Part shown: positions 17,860 to 26,891 of the stretch, one piece after another
Numbering within the stretch: the first letter of the stretch is position 1
Layout: each line of letters starts with the position of its first letter
DNA from: Pseudotabrizicola sediminis
GTDB taxonomy: Bacteria; Pseudomonadota; Alphaproteobacteria; Rhodobacterales; Rhodobacteraceae
DNA: 64,000 nt
Direction: 5' to 3'
Assembly: GCF_004745575.1 (NCBI RefSeq)
Contig: NZ_RPEM01000001.1
Span: forward strand, 456,556-520,555
Notes under the pieces: generated by a model
The model's input: the letters and a program-made list of their open reading frames with translations, nothing else
The model's database searches: none
What the model was told of the DNA's origin: nothing
Translations under genes and position numbers: made by a program

Positions 17860-18027
17860 ATGATCGTTCTGGCTGGTTTGGTCCTTGGGGCCATCTTCGG
17901 GGCCTATACTGCCCGCAAACGCGGCGGCAACCGGCTGGATATGGCACAATACGCCGCAGGCTATGCCATCGCGCTGATGCTGCTGGGCCTGTTCGTGACC
18001 ATCTTCATCGAGCGCGTGCTGGCCTGA
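17860..18027 (+). CDS. Small two-helix membrane protein, 55 residues
   Basis: A short gene in the gap between the lipoprotein and VWA genes. It starts ATG after GGGGAAG and encodes 55 residues with two hydrophobic segments (about 2-16 and 34-50) separated by a basic loop TARKRGGNRLD, a helical hairpin topology. Codon use matches the neighbours and spacing (40 bases upstream, 26 downstream) fits an operon. Function unknown; it could anchor the ATPase/VWA complex at the membrane, which is a guess. Confidence 0.7.
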   Translation: MIVLAGLVLGAIFGAYTARKRGGNRLDMAQYAAGYAIALMLLGLFVTIFIERVLA

Positions 18028-18053
18028 TGCCCGGCGCGCGGAAAGGCTGAGCG

Positions 18054-19235
18054 ATGTTCCTGCCGTTCTTCGACTGCCTTCGAAAAACCGGCGTGCCGGT
18101 ATCCTTGCGCGAATATCTGGCCTTTCTGGAAGGCATGGCCGCCGGGCTTGCCACCTATGATGCCGACGCCTTCTATTACCTGGCCCGCACCGCAATGGTG
18201 AAGGATGAACGCCACATAGACCGGTTCGACCGCGCCTTTGCGACAAGCTTTCAGGGGCTGGAGGCGATCACGCCCGAACAGGTTCTGGACGCCATCGACC
18301 TGCCCGCCGACTGGTTGGCGCGACTTGCCGAGCGTCACCTGACGGCTGAGGAACGCGCGGAAATTCAAGCGCTTGGCGGCTTTGACGCGCTGATGGAGAC
18401 GCTGAAGGCGCGGCTGGCAGAGCAAAAGGGCCGCCATCAGGGCGGCAACAAGTGGATCGGCACCGCCGGCACCAGCCCCTTCGGTGCCTATGGCTACAAC
18501 CCCGAAGGGGTCCGCATCGGGCAGGACCGGTCGCGCCACCAGCGCGCGGTCAAGGTCTGGGACAAGCGCGAATTCCGCAATCTGGATGACCAGGCCGAGC
18601 TTGGCACCCGCACCATCAAGATCGCCCTGCGCAGCTTGCGCCGCTGGGCCCGCGATGGCGCGGCGCAGGAATTTGACCTGGACCGAACGATCCAGTCGAC
18701 CGCGCGCAGCGGGTTTCTCGATGTGCAGACCCGGCCAGAGCGGCGCAATGCGGTCAAGGTGCTGATCTTCTTCGACATCGGCGGCAGCATGGACCCCTAC
18801 GTGCGGGTGATGGAAGAGCTGTTCTCTGCCGCCCGCAGCGAATTCAAGCACCTTGTGCCGTTCTACTTCCACAATTGCCTGTACGAAGGTGTGTGGCAAG
18901 ACAATGCCCGCCGCTGGGATGCACAGACGCCCACAGCCGAGGTGTTGCGCAGCTATGGCTCCGATTACCGCTGCATTTTTGTCGGCGACGCCGCCATGTC
19001 GCCCTACGAAATCCTGCACCCCGGCGGGGCCAATGAACACTGGAACCCGGAATCCGGTCAGGTCTGGCTGGAACGCGCCTGCGCCCAATGGCCGCATCAC
19101 CTGTGGATCAACCCAGTGCCCGAGGCGCATTGGCAGTACACCCAATCCACCCGACTGATCTCCGGCATTTTTCAGGGCCGCATGGTGCCGATGACGATTG
19201 AGGGCCTGACCCGCGGCATCAGGCAGATCCGATGA
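18054..19235 (+). CDS. VWA-domain protein, CoxE-like
   Basis: A 393-residue protein with a C-terminal von Willebrand A domain. The metal-ion site is DIGGSMD at 241-247, with glycine in place of the first serine of the usual DxSxS. A later FVGDAAMSPYE carries a further metal-site aspartate. It is the partner of the MoxR ATPase at 15156. The next gene starts within its stop (ATGA). Confidence 0.85.
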   Translation: MFLPFFDCLRKTGVPVSLREYLAFLEGMAAGLATYDADAFYYLARTAMVKDERHIDRFDRAFATSFQGLEAITPEQVLDAIDLPADWLARLAERHLTAEERAEIQALGGFDALMETLKARLAEQKGRHQGGNKWIGTAGTSPFGAYGYNPEGVRIGQDRSRHQRAVKVWDKREFRNLDDQAELGTRTIKIALRSLRRWARDGAAQEFDLDRTIQSTARSGFLDVQTRPERRNAVKVLIFFDIGGSMDPYVRVMEELFSAARSEFKHLVPFYFHNCLYEGVWQDNARRWDAQTPTAEVLRSYGSDYRCIFVGDAAMSPYEILHPGGANEHWNPESGQVWLERACAQWPHHLWINPVPEAHWQYTQSTRLISGIFQGRMVPMTIEGLTRGIRQIR

Positions 19236-19585
19236 CCCTGCTGCGCCGCCATCCGGTTCTGGCCACCCTGTTCGTGCTGGCCCTGATCCTCACGCTGGTC
19301 TTTGCCGGGCGGTTTGTGGCGCAGGTGGTGTACTGGTCCGACCCCGCCCGGCAGGAACAAGAGGTCGAGGGCTGGATGACCCTGCGCTACATTGCCCGAA
19401 GCTGGCAGCTGCCGCCGCGCGATCTGTATGAGGCGGCAGGGCTGCCCGGTCCGACGCGGGGCCAGCCGATGACGCTGGAGCAACTGGCCGTAGACCGGGG
19501 CATGCCGCTGGACGCCCTGATCGCCGAGGTCGAGGCCGGTATCGACCGTCTGACCGCCGCGCGCGACGGGGCCCACGCACCGTGA
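19232..19585 (+). CDS. Hypothetical single-pass membrane protein
   Basis: A 117-residue protein with one N-terminal hydrophobic helix (about 9-31) and a soluble C-terminal part containing WMTLRYIARSWQLPPRDLYEAAGLP, which suggests a small helical domain. The start overlaps the VWA stop (ATGA) and the stop overlaps the DedA start (GTGA), so it is translated with both. I do not recognise the family. Confidence 0.7.
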   Translation: MTLLRRHPVLATLFVLALILTLVFAGRFVAQVVYWSDPARQEQEVEGWMTLRYIARSWQLPPRDLYEAAGLPGPTRGQPMTLEQLAVDRGMPLDALIAEVEAGIDRLTAARDGAHAP

Positions 19586-20172
19586 CCGACTGGATGCTCT
19601 CTGCCGTGCCGACCTATGGGCCATGGCTGGTGGCGCTTGTCACCTTTCTGTCCTGTGTCGGCGTGCCTGTCCCTGCGTCGATGCTGATGCTGGCCGCCGG
19701 GGGCTTTGCCGCCGCCGATGATCTGGATGTCTGGCAGGTGGCACTCGCCGCGCTGCTGGGCGCAGGGCTTGGCGACCAGACCGCCTATTGGGTGGCGCGC
19801 AAGGGCGGGGCGCCTTTTGTTGACCGCATCGCCACCGGGGCCCGTGCGCCGCTTCTTGCCCGCGCCCGCGCCCTTGTTGCTTCGCGTGGCACCATCGCGG
19901 TGTTCCTCAGCCGCTGGCTGGTCAGCCCGCTGGCCCCCTACGCCAGCCTGATCACCGGGGCAAGCCGCATGGGGTGGCTGCCCTTTACCACCGCCGCTGT
20001 CGCGGGTGAGGTGGTCTGGGTTGGCGTCTATGTCGGTGCGGGCTACACCTTTGGCGACAATCTGGAAGCGGCCACCGAATTTGCCGGATCCATCCTTGGC
20101 TTTCTGGCCGCCGGCGCCATTGCGGCGGGTCTGGGCTGGTGGCTCTGGACGCTTGCAAAACGCGGGGATTGA
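19582..20172 (+). CDS. DedA-family membrane protein
   Basis: A 196-residue integral membrane protein of the DedA/VTT family. The family pattern is seen as VPVPASMLMLAAGGFAA, GAGLGDQTAYWVARKGG, and the arginine-proline region FLSRWLVSPLAPYASLITGASRMGW. DedA proteins act as lipid scramblases or recyclers of undecaprenyl phosphate or phosphatidylethanolamine. The start is GTG, coupled to the preceding gene. Confidence 0.87.
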   Translation: MTDWMLSAVPTYGPWLVALVTFLSCVGVPVPASMLMLAAGGFAAADDLDVWQVALAALLGAGLGDQTAYWVARKGGAPFVDRIATGARAPLLARARALVASRGTIAVFLSRWLVSPLAPYASLITGASRMGWLPFTTAAVAGEVVWVGVYVGAGYTFGDNLEAATEFAGSILGFLAAGAIAAGLGWWLWTLAKRGD

Positions 20173-20211
20173 CCCTTTCCCTTTGCCCCCTTCCGCCCCA
20201 TATTCCGTACC

Positions 20212-20898
20212 ATGATAAAGTTCCTGCCCATCCTCCTTGCCATCGGTTACGCGCTGCTGATGTGGCGGTTTTCCGTATGGCGCACGGCAAAGATGCTCGA
20301 CGAACAGAGCCAGCCGCTGACCGACCCCGCCATCACCCGTTTGGCCGACCGGATGGCACGGGCGCTTGAGATCCCGACGATCAAGGTCAATGTCTTCGAG
20401 ATTGACGCCGTCAACGGCCTTGCCGCCCCTGATGGCCGCATTTTCCTGACCCGTGGGTTCCTCAACCGCAAGGCGCGCGGCGAGGTCAGCGCCGAAGAAC
20501 TGGCCTCGGTGATCGCGCATGAACTGGGCCATGTGGCCCTTGGCCACACCCGCCGCCGGATGATTGATTTCACCGGGCAGAATGCGGTGTTCATCATGCT
20601 GTCGGCCCTGTTGAACCGCTTCATCCCGTTCCTTGGCGTCTGGATCGCCAACCTGATCTCCACCGCGCTGATGGCCCGCATGTCGCGCCGTGACGAGTTC
20701 GAGGCCGATGCCTATGCCTCGGCGCTGCTGGTCAAGGCGGGCATCGGAACCGCGCCGCAGAAATCGCTGTTCCGCAAACTGCAGGCGCTGACCAACAACG
20801 CAGGCGCAGGCGTGCCCGCCTGGCTGCTCAGCCACCCCAAGACCGACGACCGCATCAAGGCCATCGAAGCCGCCGAAATCCGTTGGCAAGCCCGCTAG
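20212..20898 (+). CDS. M48 family membrane zinc metalloprotease
   Basis: A 228-residue peptidase. One hydrophobic segment lies at the N-terminus (about 3-18). The zinc site HELGH is in VIAHELGHVALGH (about 102-106), and the third ligand is probably the glutamate of RRDEFEADAYA. A second hydrophobic hairpin lies near 120-155. M48 enzymes degrade misfolded membrane proteins or process lipoproteins. Its last bases belong to a 16-bp direct repeat. Confidence 0.87.
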   Translation: MIKFLPILLAIGYALLMWRFSVWRTAKMLDEQSQPLTDPAITRLADRMARALEIPTIKVNVFEIDAVNGLAAPDGRIFLTRGFLNRKARGEVSAEELASVIAHELGHVALGHTRRRMIDFTGQNAVFIMLSALLNRFIPFLGVWIANLISTALMARMSRRDEFEADAYASALLVKAGIGTAPQKSLFRKLQALTNNAGAGVPAWLLSHPKTDDRIKAIEAAEIRWQAR

Positions 20899-20922
20899 CT
20901 GCAGCGGGCAAGCCCGCTAGCT
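20885..20922 (+). terminator. Hairpin terminator made by a duplicated gene end
   Basis: GGCAAGCCCGCTAGCT occurs at 20885-20900, covering the M48 stop codon, and again at 20907-20922, a 22-base period. The junction forms AGCGGGC-AA-GCCCGCT (20903-20918), a tight 7-bp hairpin, followed after a short GC stretch by TTTT. It probably stops transcription of the M48 operon. Confidence 0.5.
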
Positions 20923-20995
20923 TTGGCGGTTTTACGGAACCAGCCCTGCGTCCCGCACGTTCCCCCTATGTAATGACACATATACAGGAGGCATC

Positions 20996-21343
20996 ATGTC
21001 CGCCCCCCAGACAAACATCGACAAACAAAAACGCCGTCACCGTGGCCCGCTGCTTGGCATGATCGTGGTGGTGATCGCCGTGGGCATCGGCTTCGTGTGG
21101 TGGCTGGGGTATGAGGCTGCCGAGAGCGATCCGGTGCAGGGCGACCAGACCCAGATCGACGGCCGCACCGGCGAACAGGTCCCCCCCGGGTCTGCAGCGG
21201 ACACGCCTGACCCTACGGTCGTGCGGCGTGAAGAGCAGTCGTCCCCCGGAGTACCGGCCCAGAATGTCGACCCGCAGACCCCGGCCGATATCCCGGCGGT
21301 TGACCCGATCGAGCCGGAAACATCCACGCCGTCCACCTACTAA
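20996..21343 (+). CDS. Hypothetical membrane-anchored protein with acidic tail
   Basis: A 115-residue protein with a short basic N-terminus (DKQKRRHR), one hydrophobic helix at about 19-38, then a hydrophilic proline-, aspartate- and glutamine-rich tail of low complexity. AGGAGG nine bases upstream is a strong Shine-Dalgarno. The topology suggests the tail is periplasmic. I do not recognise the family. Confidence 0.65.
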   Translation: MSAPQTNIDKQKRRHRGPLLGMIVVVIAVGIGFVWWLGYEAAESDPVQGDQTQIDGRTGEQVPPGSAADTPDPTVVRREEQSSPGVPAQNVDPQTPADIPAVDPIEPETSTPSTY

Positions 21344-21397
21344 GGCGCGCGGCGCGGCGGATATCCGTTCAGATATCACAGGCGCGGCAGACCGGTT

Positions 21398-21949
21398 TCA
21401 GCGGGTTACCGCGTACAGCGCTTTGGCCAGCCGGTTCAGCCGCGACCGCTTCAACAGCGATTTGCGGCTGAATGCCTGACCCGCCAACCGGCAGGCGGTG
21501 GCATGCACATCCGCCACCACCTGCGACACGGTGTCCGGGTTGCGCGACCACAGCTCCCACAGGAACCCATCCGGATCGCGGCGGTCCACCCCCTCTTCCG
21601 CCAGCAGATGGCGCGGGAAATCCATGGCATTGAAGGTGACGATGCAATCGGCCGATCCGCCGATCGCCACTGCCAGCACATGCACATCATCAGGGTCGGG
21701 CAGCATCAGCCGCGCCTCGATATCGGGCCGTTCCCGCAGCATCGCCTCTGGGAATTTCGCCCGCAGCAGCGCCGCCTCGCCTTCGGCAATCATCTGTTGG
21801 GCCGGACCCAGCTTGGCTGTCGCTCGCACCCATTCGCGCAGGATGCGTTCCGACACCAAGGGATCATACAGCCCGGCCGCCGCACAGCCCAACAGGATCT
21901 CGCGCAGCACCGTGGGATAGATCACGCAGGCATCCAGAACCGCCCTCAT
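21398..21949 (-). CDS. PIN-domain protein (VapC-like)
   Basis: A 183-residue PIN-domain protein. The N-terminal MRAVLDACVIYP supplies the first acidic residue; LPDPDDVHVLAVAIGGSADCIVTFNAMDFP holds the remaining PIN-type acidic cluster. PIN proteins are usually RNases and often toxins. No antitoxin-sized gene precedes it, so it is either an orphan or not a toxin. It converges with the preceding hypothetical gene. Confidence 0.8.
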   Translation of the reverse strand: MRAVLDACVIYPTVLREILLGCAAAGLYDPLVSERILREWVRATAKLGPAQQMIAEGEAALLRAKFPEAMLRERPDIEARLMLPDPDDVHVLAVAIGGSADCIVTFNAMDFPRHLLAEEGVDRRDPDGFLWELWSRNPDTVSQVVADVHATACRLAGQAFSRKSLLKRSRLNRLAKALYAVTR

Positions 21950-21993
21950 GCCGGACGCTCATCGCGCAGGATCGCATTTGCCCGAAGGTGTAG

Positions 21994-22011
21994 GGCGGGG
22001 TTCACCCCGCC
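21994..22011. repeat. GC-rich hairpin between PIN and RlmI-like genes
   Basis: GGCGGGGT and ACCCCGCC form a compact perfect hairpin directly downstream of the RlmI-like gene on its strand. There is no T-run. It could be a REP-like element, since similar palindromes are scattered in Rhodobacterales genomes, or a transcription end. Confidence 0.4.
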
Positions 22012-22058
22012 ATGCCATGACCTGCCGCAAGCGAGGGGAGCCTGCCTCCGGCCAGACA

Positions 22059-23303
22059 TCAGCCATCCAGCCGGAAGGTCAGCGCCTTCAGATAGCCCGA
22101 TTCCGCCAGTTGCGGCAGCATCGGGTGGTCCGGCCCGGCAAACCCGGTGTGGATCAGCTGCGCGCGGCGCCCGCCACGCCCGATGCCGCGCCCCGAAGCG
22201 TTGCGGAACGACGCCAGATCAGCGGCATGTGAACAGGAACACAGCACCAGATAGCCGCCCGGGGCCACCAGCGGGGCCGCCAGCCGCGCCACCCGTTCAT
22301 AGGCGCGCAACCCCGCCTCCAGCGCAGGTTTTGCTGGCGCAAACGATGGCGGGTCGCAGATCACCAGATCAAACTGCGCGCCCTCGGTGCCCAAAGCCTC
22401 CAGCACGTCAAAGGCATCGCCCTGACGTGTGGCAAAGCGCGCCTCTACCCTCATCGCCGCAGCGCCTTGCGCGGCCAGAGCCAGCGCCGGGGCCGACCCA
22501 TCAACCGCCAGCGCACTTTCTGCCCCCGCCGCCAGACAGGCCAACCCAAAGCCGCCGACATGGGAAAACAGGTCCAGCACCCGCGCGCCCTTTGCCAGCC
22601 GCGCGGTAAAGGCGTGGTTGGGGCGCTGGTCATAGAACAGCCCGGTTTTCTGCCCGCCGACCAGATCCGCCATATACAGCGCGCCGTTCATCGGCACCGT
22701 CACCGGCCCGTCAACCGCGCCGCGCACCACGGCCACCTCTTCAACCAGCCCCTCAAGGCTGCGCGACCGGCCCGATCCGTTCTTTACGACCGATGCCACA
22801 CCCGTCACCGCCACCAAGGCCGCGACAAGCACATCCAGATGCGCCTCGGCCCAGGCCGCATTCGGCTGCACCACCGCCACATCGCCGAACCGGTCGATCA
22901 CCACGCCGGGCAGGCCATCGGCCTCGGCATGCACCAGCCGGTAGAACGGCGCGTCGAACAGCCGGGCCCGCATATCCAGCGCGCGGGCAATCCGCGCCTC
23001 GAACCACGCCTGATCGATCACCGCCTCGGGGTCGCGGTCCAGCATCCGGCAGATGATCTTGGATTTCGGGTTGACCGTGACCAGCCCCAAGGGCCGCCGT
23101 TCGCCATCCTCCAGCACCGCAAGCTGGCCGGGGGCAAGCCCCTGGGTGCGCCGGTCGGTCACCAGTTCATCGGCATAGACCCAAGGGAAGCCATGCCGGA
23201 TCGCCCGGGCCTCGGCCTTGGGTTTCAGCCGCACCACGGGCTGGCTGCGGGCGGTGTGGATATCGGAGTCGGGGGCGTCATGCGCGAAGGGAGGGGTCAT
23301 CAT
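22059..23303 (-). CDS. Class I rRNA methyltransferase, RlmI-like
   Basis: A 414-residue protein with an N-terminal PUA domain (VRLKPKAEARAIRHGFPWVYADEL, about 25-110) and a C-terminal SAM methyltransferase. SAM motif I is VLDLFSHVGGFGL (about 243), the catalytic region DPPSFAPAK, and the late motif LVLCSCS. The family methylates C5 of a cytosine in 23S rRNA (RlmI, position 1962 in E. coli). Normal length. Confidence 0.85.
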   Translation of the reverse strand: MMTPPFAHDAPDSDIHTARSQPVVRLKPKAEARAIRHGFPWVYADELVTDRRTQGLAPGQLAVLEDGERRPLGLVTVNPKSKIICRMLDRDPEAVIDQAWFEARIARALDMRARLFDAPFYRLVHAEADGLPGVVIDRFGDVAVVQPNAAWAEAHLDVLVAALVAVTGVASVVKNGSGRSRSLEGLVEEVAVVRGAVDGPVTVPMNGALYMADLVGGQKTGLFYDQRPNHAFTARLAKGARVLDLFSHVGGFGLACLAAGAESALAVDGSAPALALAAQGAAAMRVEARFATRQGDAFDVLEALGTEGAQFDLVICDPPSFAPAKPALEAGLRAYERVARLAAPLVAPGGYLVLCSCSHAADLASFRNASGRGIGRGGRRAQLIHTGFAGPDHPMLPQLAESGYLKALTFRLDG

Positions 23304-23344
23304 CCCCTCCCCTTACCGCAAACGCCCGGCTTGGGAAATGCCCC

Positions 23345-24022
23345 TCAGCGCAAGGTAACCACACTGAGCTGCGTCTGCGCGCGGCTGAGCAGCATCGGGT
23401 CCGTCACCCGGGCCGACAGCTCTGAGCGGATCGCATCCGCCAACCGCTCCACCACCACCACCCGCTGGGTGCGCCCCGCCAGTTCCTCGGCCACCGCCTG
23501 CTTGCCGCCAGCGGCGCGTGCATCCGCCGCCACCACACGTGGCCCGTCGATCACCGCGCCGGTTTGCGCATCGCGCACCGTCAGCGTGAAGCGCATCGAA
23601 TGGGTGCCGCCGACCGTGTAGCGGGTTTTCTCCGTCACCGAATGGAACCGCGTCACCTCGACATCCACCACCACCCTGCGGCCCGAGGTCATCGTGCCGG
23701 TGCCCCGGTCCATCGCCTCGCGGAAGATCGCCGCCACCTGGGCATGACGGTTGCCCATCGGCTCGCCGCGCCAGACGATGTCGGCCACCGGGTAGAACAT
23801 ATTGGCTTCCGAAACGTTCAGGCTGCCCGGCACCGCGATGCGGGTTTCCGTCACATCATATTGCGCCATCAGCACCGGCCGGACATCGCGCAAACCCGTG
23901 TCAGGCCCCTGCGTCGCCAGCGTCATCTGCGACCTGTCCGAGCGCATCACATCCGGCCCGCCGCCTGCGCAGGCCGACAGACCCGTCACGACAGCCAGCA
24001 TCGGCAAAAGAAGCGTCTTCAT
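23345..24022 (-). CDS. Lipoprotein of unknown function
   Basis: A 225-residue protein with a short signal peptide and lipobox LSACAGG (cleavage before cysteine about 18). The mature part has conserved-looking stretches VADIVWRGEPMGNRHAQVAAIF and TRFHSVTEKTRYTVGGTHSMRFTLTVRD, suggestive of a beta-rich domain. I chose the ATG giving MKTLLLPML because it starts the signal peptide. I believe related proteins are common in Rhodobacterales, but I cannot name a function. Confidence 0.7.
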   Translation of the reverse strand: MKTLLLPMLAVVTGLSACAGGGPDVMRSDRSQMTLATQGPDTGLRDVRPVLMAQYDVTETRIAVPGSLNVSEANMFYPVADIVWRGEPMGNRHAQVAAIFREAMDRGTGTMTSGRRVVVDVEVTRFHSVTEKTRYTVGGTHSMRFTLTVRDAQTGAVIDGPRVVAADARAAGGKQAVAEELAGRTQRVVVVERLADAIRSELSARVTDPMLLSRAQTQLSVVTLR

Positions 24023-24171
24023 CACCAAACCCTCCGGGGGAGGTCTTCCCCTGAAAGACCAGATATACCGGCCAAAAATGGCACGATTGCGCGCGAATGC
24101 GTGCAAAAGCGGGGTATTGTGGTGGCGGATGGGTAAGCGGTCGCCCAACCCGGACACAAAGCGAAAGGCCC

Positions 24172-24801
24172 CTACCGGTCCCTGTCAGCCCGGGCTTCCA
24201 TCCGGTCAGCCATCTCCGCATGCCCTGACGCCCTCAGCCCCTCGACGGTCCCAAGATAATCCATGGCCTCTCTGTTCTGGCTCAGCTTCGATTTTGCCAG
24301 AATCCGGCTGACGGCGATCCGGAACGCAACAATCCCATCAAGCATCGCGGTCATGTAATCGGCGGGCGCATCCGCCATCCGCCACGCCTGCGCGCCGTTC
24401 AACCGGCGTTCGTGATGCCGCGTCAGCAACCCCACTGCGGCGCGCTTTGCATGATCGTCATGCTGGAACATGATGGTGCCATAGACATGAACAACCTCGT
24501 AATTCCATGTCGGCACATGCCGGTGATGCTCCTGTTTCGTCGGATAAAAGTTGGGAGAGACATAGGCATCGTCGCGGCGGAACACCGACAGCACCTCCTG
24601 CCCCTCCGCGATCAGGCGGTGCATGTCATTGGCAAGGGCGACATGTCCGACAAGATCACCCTTGGGGGTTTTCAGAAGCGGCAGATGATTGGCAACAAGC
24701 CCGAAACCCGTATGGGCAACCACGCAGGCAAGGGGGGCATCCTCCAGCAGACCAGCAATCGACTCACCGCTGACCTCGGCGAAATGGGGGGGAATATACA
24801 T
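24172..24801 (-). CDS. FMN-binding negative regulator, PaiB-like
   Basis: A 209-residue PaiB-family protein, recognised from the start MYIPPHFAE, the segment HLPLLKTPKGDLVGHVALAND, and SPNFYPTKQEHHRHVPTWNYEVVHVYG (about 105-130). PaiB in Bacillus is a small flavin-fold protein linked to repression of protease and sporulation genes. A longer frame exists upstream but MYIPP is the family start. Divergent from edd. Confidence 0.87.
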   Translation of the reverse strand: MYIPPHFAEVSGESIAGLLEDAPLACVVAHTGFGLVANHLPLLKTPKGDLVGHVALANDMHRLIAEGQEVLSVFRRDDAYVSPNFYPTKQEHHRHVPTWNYEVVHVYGTIMFQHDDHAKRAAVGLLTRHHERRLNGAQAWRMADAPADYMTAMLDGIVAFRIAVSRILAKSKLSQNREAMDYLGTVEGLRASGHAEMADRMEARADRDR

Positions 24802-24931
24802 GGCTGGCCGTGCCCCGTCTGTGATCCTGCCCGAACCATAGGCTGCGCGCCTTTCCATGGCAACGACAGCCCTGTGCCCGTCACAATCCGCCCGTTCCAA
24901 CCGATCCGGACCTCGCTTCTTTCCCTCACCC

Positions 24932-24960
24932 TTGTTAGCGCTAACAAATTCTGCTATGCT
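24932..24960 (+). promoter_or_regulatory. edd promoter with embedded LacI-type operator
   Basis: TTGTTAGCGCTAACAA (24932-24947) is a perfect 16-bp palindrome of the kind bound by LacI-family repressors. Its first six bases, TTGTTA, form a -35 box exactly 17 bases before the -10 box TATGCT (24955-24960), which has an upstream TG. A bound repressor would block RNA polymerase. The regulator gene is not in the window. Confidence 0.7.
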
Positions 24961-24994
24961 CACCACATCGCCAGCCCCAACCCAAAGGCCCGCC

Positions 24995-26800
24995 ATGACC
25001 ATGCACCCAACTATCGCCCGCGTCACCGACCGTATCCGCGAGCGCAGCCATGGGCCAAGGGCAGGCTATCTGCGCCAGATGGCCGCTGCCGTCGCCGCTG
25101 GCCCCGCGCGCAGCCACCTGACCTGTGGCAATCAGGCCCATGCCTATGCCGCGATGGAGCAGGACAAGGAAACGCTTGCCACCACCCGCGCGCCCAATAT
25201 CGGCATCGTCACCGCCTACAACGACATGCTCTCGGCCCACCAGCCGTTCGAGCGTTACCCCGACCTGATCCGCACCGCCGCCCGCGCCGCCGGGGCCACC
25301 GCGCAGGTCGCAGGCGGGGTGCCCGCCATGTGCGATGGCGTGACCCAAGGCCAACCGGGGATGGAGCTGTCGCTGTTCTCACGCGACGTGATCGCGCTGG
25401 CCGCAGGAGTGGCGCTGTCGCACAACACCTTCGACTCCGCCCTCTATCTCGGCGTCTGCGACAAGATCGTCCCCGGCCTGATCATCGCCGCCGCCGCCTT
25501 CGGGCATATCCCGGCCGTGTTCGTGCCCGCCGGGCCAATGACCTCTGGCATCCCGAACGACCAGAAATCCGCCGTCCGCAACGCCTATGCCGAAGGCAAG
25601 GCCACGCGCGACGAGCTGATGGCGGCCGAGATGGCCAGCTATCACGGCGCGGGAACCTGCACCTTTTACGGCACGGCCAACACCAACCAGATGCTGATGG
25701 AATTCATGGGGATGCACCTGCCCGGCTCCAGCTTCATCAACCCCGGCACGCCCTTGCGCGACGCGCTGACCACCGCAGCCGTCCAACGCGCGGCGCAGAT
25801 CACCGCGCTTGGCAACGATTTCCGCCCGGCGGGCGAGATCCTGGACGAGCGGGCTTACGTCAACGGCCTTGTCGGCCTGATGGCCACCGGCGGCTCCACC
25901 AACCTTGTGCTGCATTTGCCCGCCATGGCGCGGGCGTCGGGGGTGATCCTTGACCTTCAGGATTTTGCCGACCTGTCCGATGTGGTGCCCTTGATGGCCA
26001 AGGTCTACCCCAACGGCCTGGCCGACGTAAACCACTTCCACGCCGCCGGGGGCCTGCAATTCCTGATCAACCAGCTGCTCGATGCGGGCCTGCTGCACGC
26101 CGATGCCAAGACCGTCGCGGGCGAAGGGCTGGAGGCGTACCGTCAGGAACCCACCCTGAAAGACGGCAAACTCGGCTGGCAGGACGGCCCGCGCGACTCG
26201 CTCAACGAAAAAATCGTGCGCCCCGCATCTAACCCCTTTGCCGCCACCGGCGGGCTGAAGCAACTTTCGGGCAACCTCGGGCGCGGCGTGATCAAGGTTT
26301 CCGCCGTCGCACCCGAACGGCACATCGTGCAGGCCCCGGTCCGCATCTTCCACACCCAGGACGCGGTCAAAAACGCGTTCAAGGCCGGCGAGTTCACCTC
26401 TGACACCATCGTCGTGGTCCGCTTTCAGGGCCCCAGCGCCAATGGCATGCCCGAGCTGCACTCGCTTACCCCCACCCTGATGGTGCTGCAGGATCGCGGG
26501 CTCAACGTGGCGCTGGTCACCGATGGCCGCATGTCCGGGGCCAGCGGCAAAGTTCCCGCCGCCATCCACGTCTCGCCCGAAGCGGCCAAGGGCGGCCCCC
26601 TCGCCCGCCTGCGCGACGGCGACATTGTCCGCCTTGACGCCGTGGCAGGCACCCTCACCGTGCTGGCGGATGATTTCGACAGCCGCCCCGCCATCACCGT
26701 CGATCTCTCGGCCAACAGCCATGGCATCGGACGCGAGTTGTTCAACGTCTTCCGCCAGACCGTCGGCACCGCCGACACGGGCGCCGGCGTGGTGATCTAA
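24995..26800 (+). CDS. edd: 6-phosphogluconate dehydratase
   Basis: A 601-residue Fe-S dehydratase of the IlvD/Edd family. It converts 6-phosphogluconate to 2-keto-3-deoxy-6-phosphogluconate, the first committed step of the Entner-Doudoroff pathway. Visible signatures are [59 protein letters not shown], and [19 protein letters not shown], which carry the cluster cysteines and binding loops. Length is normal. AAAGG six bases before the ATG sets the start. eda follows 91 bases downstream. Confidence 0.96.
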   Translation: MTMHPTIARVTDRIRERSHGPRAGYLRQMAAAVAAGPARSHLTCGNQAHAYAAMEQDKETLATTRAPNIGIVTAYNDMLSAHQPFERYPDLIRTAARAAGATAQVAGGVPAMCDGVTQGQPGMELSLFSRDVIALAAGVALSHNTFDSALYLGVCDKIVPGLIIAAAAFGHIPAVFVPAGPMTSGIPNDQKSAVRNAYAEGKATRDELMAAEMASYHGAGTCTFYGTANTNQMLMEFMGMHLPGSSFINPGTPLRDALTTAAVQRAAQITALGNDFRPAGEILDERAYVNGLVGLMATGGSTNLVLHLPAMARASGVILDLQDFADLSDVVPLMAKVYPNGLADVNHFHAAGGLQFLINQLLDAGLLHADAKTVAGEGLEAYRQEPTLKDGKLGWQDGPRDSLNEKIVRPASNPFAATGGLKQLSGNLGRGVIKVSAVAPERHIVQAPVRIFHTQDAVKNAFKAGEFTSDTIVVVRFQGPSANGMPELHSLTPTLMVLQDRGLNVALVTDGRMSGASGKVPAAIHVSPEAAKGGPLARLRDGDIVRLDAVAGTLTVLADDFDSRPAITVDLSANSHGIGRELFNVFRQTVGTADTGAGVVI

Positions 26801-26814
26801 CGCACGCCCCCCTT

Positions 26815-26857
26815 GTTCCATCATCTGTTCTTAAATATCCCCGCCGGAGGCTCCGCC
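26815..26857 (-). repeat. Rhodobacterales-type dispersed intergenic repeat, copy 1
   Basis: Between edd and eda, the minus strand reads a GC-rich palindrome (GGCGGAGCCTCCGGCGG) followed by GGGATATTTAAGAACAGATG. The second half recurs, with one change, at 59834-59856 on the plus strand, again after a palindrome. It is non-coding. Confidence 0.6.
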
Positions 26858-26891
26858 ATTTCCGCCTCCCTGCCGCCAAAGGACTGACCCC

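Noticed and set aside
21398-21949. Complete toxin-antitoxin system
   Set aside because: The PIN protein has no antitoxin-like gene upstream or downstream; only an unrelated membrane protein and a methyltransferase adjoin.
24802-25026. Extended N-terminus of the PaiB-like protein
   Set aside because: It runs through the edd operator and start; MYIPPHF is the family start.
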